DNA from: a virus
IMG/VR virus record: IMGVR_UViG_3300048927_000499
Span: 1-46,054 of that record
Length of the DNA: 46,054 bases
Strand: one strand, 5' to 3'
Position 1 is the stretch's first letter. Each line of letters opens with the position of its first letter. The notes under the pieces are model-generated. The model did no database searches. It saw only the letters and a program-made list of their open reading frames with translations, and was not told where the DNA came from. The translations under genes and the position numbers were made by a program. Shown in pieces: positions 41,017 through 46,054 of this stretch.

Positions 41017-41314
41017 GCAACAGACTTGCGGTCTATGATATGGAGATCGTTCCCCGCAATGGGTTCGCCAACCCCATTAGCCTTGTCCAAAATCCATAAG
41101 GCCCTGATGTTACGCCAACAAGCACTTCATGCCAAAGCCATCCGATCAATTAAGTTACAGGAAGACGTTTAATAATTTGGCTTTGTGTCCGCCTTATTAT
41201 TTAGCCCTCCTGTTGAAACTGCTTGTGAACCCTCCATATAGGATTCATCGTCATCTCCATTTTTGAGCAAGAGGCGACCGAGAGTTGAGTGCTCCCGCTC
41301 AAGCGGTGACTCCA
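41017..41314. other. Intergenic stretch after integrase 1
   Basis: A 298-bp AT-richer stretch with no convincing gene and no further copy of the 20-bp attachment core. It may be a remnant of earlier insertions. A run resembling a terminator follows at 41342-41363, inside the start of the next gene. Confidence 0.6.
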
Positions 41315-42034
41315 ATGACCAGCGAATCTGGAAACCAAAGCAGCCCATTTTCGGCTTTTTTTTCCGCAAGGGATGAGGCTGAGAAATTTACACGCGCTAC
41401 GCGCCAGAAAGCTGGCTTAGCGGAATCGACTGAGCGCGGTGCTAATGCCAAACCAAGTGAGGAAACCACGCTGGAGCGGCGCGTTCTTGCTCATGAACGC
41501 ATCCTACATGCGCTCATCTGCGATTTGGCCGACGACGATCCTGCAATTTTCGAGCGATTAAACGTACGCTTCGGAGATGGACATGACCTTGGAAGTTACG
41601 AGCAAGATTACGTAACAACAGGCCACTACTGCGAACACTTTCTCCATAGTATCGCACAGCGACACGCGTCGCGAACTTTGACCCCACCTGAAGTTACCTC
41701 AGCTTCGAAATCACATGTAGTCGATTCCTTGGATAATCTGGGCGCGCTACAAATATCGTCGGATCGTGGCCAATGGGAGGAGTGGGAGAATGAAGGCGGC
41801 TCCTTCACACTTCCTTTGACGCCCCCGAGAAACGCCTGCTTCAGTATTTTCCGAACTGATCGCGTCATGCTAACCTCTACTCGGCTCACTGGCGGTGATT
41901 GGCGTTGGCGTCTTACAGCAAGCACCGGCGCACTGATAGCCAAGGGATCTGGCTTCCAAACCGAGACAGAGTGCCTCGCAGCCGTAAAATTTCTGAAAGA
42001 GAACTGCCAAAACGCAAGAATATTCATAGAATGA
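41315..42034 (+). CDS. YegP/DUF1508-domain protein
   Basis: 239 residues. The N-terminal approximately 165 residues are hydrophilic and unassigned. The C-terminal 65 residues (CFSIFRTDRVMLTSTRLTGG, DWRWRLTASTGALIAKGSGF, and LAAVKFLKENCQNARIF) fit the YegP-like DUF1508 repeat. Codon use is AT-richer than the flanking phage genes, pointing to separate acquisition. Function of the family is unknown. The start is uncertain; no good ribosome binding site is seen. Confidence 0.65.
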   Translation: MTSESGNQSSPFSAFFSARDEAEKFTRATRQKAGLAESTERGANAKPSEETTLERRVLAHERILHALICDLADDDPAIFERLNVRFGDGHDLGSYEQDYVTTGHYCEHFLHSIAQRHASRTLTPPEVTSASKSHVVDSLDNLGALQISSDRGQWEEWENEGGSFTLPLTPPRNACFSIFRTDRVMLTSTRLTGGDWRWRLTASTGALIAKGSGFQTETECLAAVKFLKENCQNARIFIE

Positions 42035-42105
42035 TGTCTTGCATATAATTTAACTTTAGAGGCCGCCGCGTTCGACAGCTCGACGTCCGATACTATCGTC
42101 CGGGC

Positions 42106-42366
42106 ATGCTGTTCTATCTCGATCCGCCCTATTTCAGCTGCGAGACCGACTATGGCGCCGGCGCGTTCGATCGTGGTGACCTCGAGCGCCTGGCGGGGAC
42201 CCTTGCCACCGCGCGCGGCAAGTTCCTTCTCTCGATCAACGATACGCCGGAGGTGCGGGAGATCTTCTCGGCATTCGAGATCAGGGACATTGAGACGACT
42301 TGGACGATCTCCAGCGAAGCGAAGAAGGTGAACGAGCTGATCATCAGCAATTTCGCGCCCGTTTGA
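42106..42366 (+). pseudogene. DNA adenine methylase remnant (C-terminal part)
   Basis: Codes for GMLFYLDPPYFSCETDYG, the DPPY catalytic motif of Dam-type N6-adenine methylases, then AGTLATARGKFLLSINDTPE and VNELIISNFAPV, the C-terminus. The usual N-terminal SAM-binding FxGG motif and target-recognition region are missing; the same frame meets a stop about 60 bp upstream. An inactive fragment. Confidence 0.75.
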
Positions 42367-42379
42367 CAGAGCAACCGAA

Positions 42380-42569
42380 GGGGCCGGGGCTACGATTCAG
42401 AATGGCACGGCCATTGCTCCCGGCCCCCTGGGACACCCTGGGCGGCGCAGCCGCCCTCACGCGCCGGTGCGTCCGGCGCTTCGTTTCTGGTCAGAGCTGC
42501 CCTAAAGGCCTCGGGGGACGGAACAAACCGAGGCGAAGCCGGCTCCATAGGGCGCCGAAGCGCCCTATG
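42380..42569. repeat. Two strong inverted repeats downstream of the Rep-like gene
   Basis: GGGGCCGGG (42380-42388) pairs with CCCGGCCCC (42419-42427). CATAGGGCGC (42546-42555) pairs with GCGCCCTATG (42560-42569); on the minus strand the second has a C(TTCG)G tetraloop, very stable, and lies just past the minus-strand Rep-like gene, so it is a probable terminator. The gap 42367-42580 has no gene. Confidence 0.7.
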
Positions 42570-42580
42570 CCCTTATCGGA

Positions 42581-43402
42581 TTAGGATAATCCCCCGGTCT
42601 CTCCGCTTCTGGAGGATTCGCCGTCTCGGATATCGCGCGTGTCGATGCTGGCCGCGAGCGACCGCAGCGTCTCACCTAGAAGGCGATCGCCGTTCCAGGT
42701 TACGTTGTGGCGCTCCTCGGCCGTCATGGAGGCAAGCATTGCCTCGTAGGCCTCTTTCTCAGCCTTGCGACGGTCCTGCTCGCATTCGGGCGCTGGCCCG
42801 CGCTTGAACAGCGTCCGCAGCCAGTCCTTCATTTCGGCTGGCACCAACAGCGCGTAAGCGTTCTGGATTTGTTTCACCTGCGGACCACCTGGCTCCGGGT
42901 TTTCAACCGGGCGTGAGCGTCGCATCCAATGCAGGAAGCCTTCGTTGCGCAGCCTGCAAAGTGCCTCGTGCACAGCACCATAGGCACGGCCGATATTGTC
43001 GGCGATCGTCTTAATAGCCGGCTCGAGGCGCCCGGTGGAGAAATCGACCAGATTGTAGAGGTACTCGAGTACTTCGATGCCGATCTCGCCAAGCACACCA
43101 TTACGTGCTCCTGGCTCGGTCTTACGACGGTCGAGGCGAGTTTTGTATTCGAGCGCCTTTGCCGCCTTCAAGAGAGCGCCAGCCCAGCGTTTACCGCCGC
43201 GCGGCGTACCATCATGAATCGGCTTCCAGACGCGATCCTCGATCGTGCCCTCGGTGTAAGAGTTGCGCCAGACCTTCTCGCCACTGCGGGGGCTGTCTCC
43301 ACGCTCCAGGAGCGCTCGGGTCTTTCGGCCGAGGGCCGTCTTCGTGACCTTCGCCGCGATCAGGCCGAAAGGCGAGGCGTCGTTGTATGTGGCGGCCGTC
43401 AT
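42581..43402 (-). CDS. Plasmid-type replication initiator-like protein (RepA-like)
   Basis: 273 residues. A winged-helix replication protein pattern: GVLGEIGIEVLEYLYNLVDF, RLEPAIKTIADNIGRAYGAV HEALCRLRNEGFLHWMRRSR, and GGPQVKQIQNAYALLVPAEM. It resembles proteins annotated replication protein A on sphingomonad plasmids and islands. The gene is co-directional with integrase 2 and starts 16 bp beyond its stop, so they form one operon. It implies the right end came from a replicating mobile element. Replication activity is inference. Confidence 0.6.
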   Translation of the reverse strand: MTAATYNDASPFGLIAAKVTKTALGRKTRALLERGDSPRSGEKVWRNSYTEGTIEDRVWKPIHDGTPRGGKRWAGALLKAAKALEYKTRLDRRKTEPGARNGVLGEIGIEVLEYLYNLVDFSTGRLEPAIKTIADNIGRAYGAVHEALCRLRNEGFLHWMRRSRPVENPEPGGPQVKQIQNAYALLVPAEMKDWLRTLFKRGPAPECEQDRRKAEKEAYEAMLASMTAEERHNVTWNGDRLLGETLRSLAASIDTRDIRDGESSRSGETGGLS

Positions 43403-43418
43403 GCGCGGCCGCCTTTCG

Positions 43419-44654
43419 TCAGCGGCGAGGACCGATCAGCAAGGTCTCGGGATGAGGCACTCCATCCAGAAGCAGATCTGCCCATTCCTGCGCGAGTTGC
43501 CGGCGCCGCAGCATGTACGCCGCGCGATTGTAGTGCGCCTCGACGCCTTCTGGCTGATGTGCCAGCATAAGATCGATGATCGCCCGGTCGCCGGGTCGAT
43601 CGAGATCCATCGCGCGCTCGTTCATGATGGTCGAGAACGACGATCGCCAACCATGAGGGACGTGCCGACCTGCGAACCCCGAGCGCCGATATGCGCTGCT
43701 CAGCGCATTTTCGCTGATGGGCAGGTGCGACTTCGAGGCCGATGCAAAAACGTACTTCCGATTGCCGGTCATCTGCCGAACCGCGCGGATTGTTTCGACC
43801 GCTTGCCGAGATAGCGGCAACACGAATTCGAAGGCCGCCTGCTCGCTCTCCTCGCGCTCCAGCTTCATCTTCTCCGCCGGTGCGCGCCAGATCGGCGAAG
43901 GTCCGTCCAGGTCCTCGAACTCGTGATGCTCGACGAATCGAATCATCCCCGGCCGGGCTGCTGTCAGCGCCAAGAGCCGCGACGCGAGCTTCACCGCGGG
44001 GAAGCCAGGCTCGCTCTCGACCTTCAGCAGGCATTGCCGAGCTGACCGCAGGTCCAGTAGCGCCGGATGCTTGCGCTTCACGATTGGCTTCAGTGCCTTG
44101 GACAGCGAGGCTGCAGGATCGGTGCTGATCAACTCCGCGACCACGGCCATCTGGAAGATAGATGAGAGCCTGGACCTGATTCGGTGCGCGGCTTCCGTCG
44201 CGCCGCGATCCTGAATCTCGGTCAGCAGCTCGAGGACGTCCGCCGCGCTGATCTGATCCAGTGGCCGCTCGCCGAGCGCCGGATAGACCTCCTTCTCCAG
44301 GCTCTGCTCGACATCCTTGGCATGTTTCGGTTTCCAGACGTCCGCTTGCAGCGCCATCCAACGCAATGCCATCTGCCGCATTGTGGGCACCGCCTCGGCT
44401 ATCTTCACAGCTCCGGGGTCGAGGCCATCGCGTAGCGTGCGCCGCGCTTCGTCGCGCCGATCGCGCGCTTCCTTCAGCGACACCTCCGGCCAAGGCCCAA
44501 AGGTGATTCGTTTTTCCTTGCCCGCGAATCGATATTTGTAACGCCAGCTCTTGAAGCCGGTCGTCGTGACGAAGAGGTGTAAGCCCTTCTCGTCCGTGAG
44601 CTTGTAGGCTTTGTCTTTCGCAGCGGCCTTGCGGCACTGCAACTCGGTCAACAT
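43419..44654 (-). CDS. Tyrosine integrase 2 (tRNA-proximal)
   Basis: 411 residues. DUF4102 N-terminus (LTDEKGLHLFVTTTGFKSWR, YKYRFAGKEKRITFGPWPEV), core-binding domain (VWKPKHAKDVEQSLEKEVYP), then Arg I in LTAARPGMIRFVEH, the HxxR box HVPHGWRSSF and the terminal LAHQPEGVEAHYNRAAYM with the nucleophile Tyr. Active residues look complete. It starts 153 bp from the right core and close to TGCCCC repeats, so it is the integrase responsible for the tRNA-Asn site. The stretch GRHVPHGWRSSFSTI is identical in integrase 1. Confidence 0.93.
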   Translation of the reverse strand: MLTELQCRKAAAKDKAYKLTDEKGLHLFVTTTGFKSWRYKYRFAGKEKRITFGPWPEVSLKEARDRRDEARRTLRDGLDPGAVKIAEAVPTMRQMALRWMALQADVWKPKHAKDVEQSLEKEVYPALGERPLDQISAADVLELLTEIQDRGATEAAHRIRSRLSSIFQMAVVAELISTDPAASLSKALKPIVKRKHPALLDLRSARQCLLKVESEPGFPAVKLASRLLALTAARPGMIRFVEHHEFEDLDGPSPIWRAPAEKMKLEREESEQAAFEFVLPLSRQAVETIRAVRQMTGNRKYVFASASKSHLPISENALSSAYRRSGFAGRHVPHGWRSSFSTIMNERAMDLDRPGDRAIIDLMLAHQPEGVEAHYNRAAYMLRRRQLAQEWADLLLDGVPHPETLLIGPRR

Positions 44655-44658
44655 TGGG

Positions 44659-44698
44659 TGCCCCCACTTCCGAAAACCGGTGCCCCGGGAATGCCCCC
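44659..44698. repeat. Candidate integrase arm-type sites, right end
   Basis: TGCCCC at 44659, 44681 and 44692 (TGCCCCC at the first and last), same word and orientation as at the left end. Additional imperfect direct repeats GAGCTTCCATGAGAA (44708-44722) and GAGCTTCCTTGAGAA (44791-44805) lie between these and the core. Confidence 0.5.
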
Positions 44699-44807
44699 GC
44701 TATGCGTGAGCTTCCATGAGAACGGTTGAACTTGGTTGAGCACCCGGTAGGGCCAAAAAGCTCGACATTACAAGGCTTGTGAGCCTGCTGGAGCTTCCTT
44801 GAGAAAG

Positions 44808-44827
44808 GAAAGTGGCTCCCCGAGTAG
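44808..44827. other. Right attachment core (attR side)
   Basis: Same 20 bases as 3871-3890. It covers the tRNA-Asn 3' end including CCA plus five bases beyond, so the tRNA stays intact after integration. Confidence 0.92.
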
Positions 44828-44887
44828 GATTCGAACCTACGGCCATTCGATTAACAGTCGAATGCTCTACCGCTGAGCTATCGGGGA
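44813..44887 (-). tRNA. tRNA-Asn (anticodon GTT)
   Basis: 75 nt including an encoded CCA. Acceptor arms TCCCCGA and TCGGGGA pair exactly, the D-arm reads TAGCTCAGCGGTAGAGC, the anticodon stem-loop is TTCGA-CTGTTAA-TCGAA with anticodon GTT, and the T-arm is GTAGGTTCGAATCCTAC. The discriminator base is G, usual for Asn. It is the prophage attachment target. Confidence 0.97.
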
Positions 44888-45020
44888 GCAGCCTGTCAGT
44901 GTTACCACCGCCGGGCAGGAGTGCGCCTATAAAAGGGGTCCTCAGGGTTGGCAAGCACTCTGTTATGAAAATGATGCAAAAACTTTTCCACAGGGCAAAG
45001 TCTTCGCATGGCGCCTTTCC

Positions 45021-45800
45021 TCAGACCTGGAACTGCTCGGCGAAGATGCGCTCCTCCAGGGTGAAGCCCGGATCGAACAGCAAGGTCAGTTCCTTCTCGG
45101 CATTGGCGACGATGCGCACGGTCTTCACATCGCGCACTTCCTTCTGGTCGGCCACTGCGGCCACCGGGCGCTTGCCGGGTTCGCGGATGCGGAACTCGAC
45201 TTCGGCGCTCTCGGGCAGGATCGCGCCTTTCCACCGGCGCGGGCGGAACGGGCTGAGCGGCGTCAGCGCCAGCATCCGCGAGCCGAGCGGCAGGATCGGA
45301 CCGTTGGCCGAAAGGTTGTAGGCCGTGGAACCGACCGGGGTGGCAACCAGCACGCCGTCGCCCACCAGTTCCTCCATCCGCACTTTGCCGTTGATCGTCA
45401 CTTCCAGCTTGGCGGTCTGGCGCGTCTCGCGCAGCAGCGAAACTTCGTTGATCGCGTAATAGACGAAGCTGCGGCCATCGTGGCTGGTGGCGTACATCTG
45501 GAGCGGGCGCACCGGCACCGGATGCGCCTCGGCAATGCGCTCGGCGATGGGCACGCCGTCATGCGGGCCGTTCATCAGGAAGCCTACGGTGCCGAGGTTC
45601 ATGCCATAGACCGGCTTGATCACGCCCCGGTCCAGCATCTCGTGCAGGACGTGCAGCAGGAAACCGTCCCCGCCGACGACGACCAGCACATCGGCCTCCG
45701 CAGGATCGACCCAGCGATGCGCACGGCGCAGCTCCGCCGCCCCGTCCTGCGCCTTGGCGCTGTCGGAGACGATGAGGCCCAGCTTGGGTTCGTCAGTCAT
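45021..45800 (-). CDS. nadK: NAD kinase
   Basis: 259 residues. Phosphorylates NAD to NADP with ATP. The family motif ADVLVVVGGDGFLLHVLHEM contains GGDG, then YGMNLGTVGFLMNG, and later GDGVLVATPVGSTAYNLSAN GP, the NAD-binding segment. Normal length for the family. Chromosomal gene beyond the prophage, downstream of tRNA-Asn. Confidence 0.95.
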   Translation of the reverse strand: MTDEPKLGLIVSDSAKAQDGAAELRRAHRWVDPAEADVLVVVGGDGFLLHVLHEMLDRGVIKPVYGMNLGTVGFLMNGPHDGVPIAERIAEAHPVPVRPLQMYATSHDGRSFVYYAINEVSLLRETRQTAKLEVTINGKVRMEELVGDGVLVATPVGSTAYNLSANGPILPLGSRMLALTPLSPFRPRRWKGAILPESAEVEFRIREPGKRPVAAVADQKEVRDVKTVRIVANAEKELTLLFDPGFTLEERIFAEQFQV

Positions 45801-45951
45801 TGCAATTCCCGATGTGAAGAGGTGCGCACGCCGGATCGGAGCGCGAATGGGAACATTTCATGAGATCCCGTCTCATTTTGAAGCCCTTTTCATGCCGCGG
45901 ACCTTTCGAATTTTGCATCGTTTGGCAAGGCCTTTGGCTATAGCAAAGGCG

Positions 45952-46054
45952 ATGGGCGAACGACGCAAAGGTTTACCGCGGGAACATGCCCGCGGGCTGG
46001 AAGACAGATTGACCGGGATTCCCGGCCTCGACGCCGTGCGCGAACGCATCGCCG
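45952..46054 (+). CDS. Unidentified gene, cut by the window end
   Basis: ATG followed by an open frame (MGERRKGLPREHARGLEDRL TGIPGLDAVRERIA) to the last base. GC content and codon use look like coding DNA. Too short to identify. Confidence 0.45.
   Translation, partial: MGERRKGLPREHARGLEDRLTGIPGLDAVRERIA

Larger units (their letters stand above)
3871..44827. mobile_element. Siphovirus-like prophage integrated at tRNA-Asn, with extra mobile-element genes at the right end
   Basis: The element is bounded by 20-bp direct repeats, one in the 3' end of tRNA-Asn. It has a leftward early operon, a divergent repressor switch, HK97-type packaging and head genes, siphovirus tail genes with a tape measure, a holin/endolysin/spanin cassette, an AlpA-like protein at one end and a tyrosine integrase at the other. 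All expected structural functions are present and uninterrupted. The 39-44.7 kb portion carries a second integrase, a toxin-antitoxin pair, a methylase fragment and a plasmid-type Rep gene, so that end looks composite. Confidence 0.95.

Noticed and set aside
41017-41314. Tandem-prophage junction
   Set aside because: Two integrases suggested two elements in tandem at the same tRNA, but no further copy of the 20-bp core is present here.

Overview
The window is high-GC DNA from an alphaproteobacterium, most likely a sphingomonad such as Novosphingobium. This is inferred from the core genes, base composition, and a perfect 28-bp inverted repeat of the type I associate with sphingomonad genomes. 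Three chromosomal pieces frame it. On the left are the 3' two thirds of mfd and a sensor histidine kinase. On the right are tRNA-Asn(GTT), an NAD kinase gene and the first codons of an unidentified gene.

Everything between 3871 and 44827 (about 41 kb) is an integrated element, essentially a siphovirus-like prophage, inserted at the 3' end of tRNA-Asn. A 20-bp core (GAAAGTGGCTCCCCGAGTAG) occurs at both ends. TGCCCC-type direct repeats, likely integrase arm sites, lie just inside each core. An AlpA-like protein sits at the left end and a tyrosine integrase at the right end, as expected for one integrating unit.

Layout. (1) 4.0-9.7 kb, leftward early operon: Cro/YdaS-type HTH, CII-like protein, an HTH/Cys-cluster protein, GapR-like (DUF2312), several tiny proteins, a ParB-like protein, an ASCH-like protein and AlpA. 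Many junctions overlap by 4 nt (ATGA/GTGA). (2) 9.7-10.1 kb, divergent repressor switch with palindromic operators. (3) 10.1-13.5 kb, accessory island with more A+T: a lipoprotein, an XRE regulator plus ImmA/IrrE protease behind paired operators, a 41-aa protein, a Cas2/VapD-like small protein and a TIR-domain protein. Hairpins and a dispersed 19-bp palindromic repeat punctuate it. This is the best candidate for an undescribed system. (4) 13.6-16.7 kb, rightward regulatory genes, DUF3164 and HNH. (5) 16.9-25.6 kb, HK97-type packaging and head genes, then tail genes including a tail-chaperone pair joined by a predicted -1 frameshift at GGGAAAG. (6) 25.6-26.5 kb, a counter-transcribed ribbon-helix-helix regulator and two small unknown genes. 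(7) 26.6-37.6 kb, tape measure, tail tip, a 1661-aa receptor-binding protein with repeated modules, and accessory tail genes. (8) 37.6-38.9 kb, lysis: holin, SAR endolysin, Rz and an embedded Rz1. (9) 39.0-44.7 kb, composite right end: HicAB, a second integrase, a YegP-like gene, a Dam methylase remnant, a plasmid-type Rep-like gene and the tRNA-proximal integrase.

The structural and lysis modules look complete, so the prophage may still be functional. The first repressor has no self-cleaving peptidase domain, so the XRE/ImmA pair could be its inducing switch; that is inference. Names rest on motifs and family resemblance read by eye. No database search was run.
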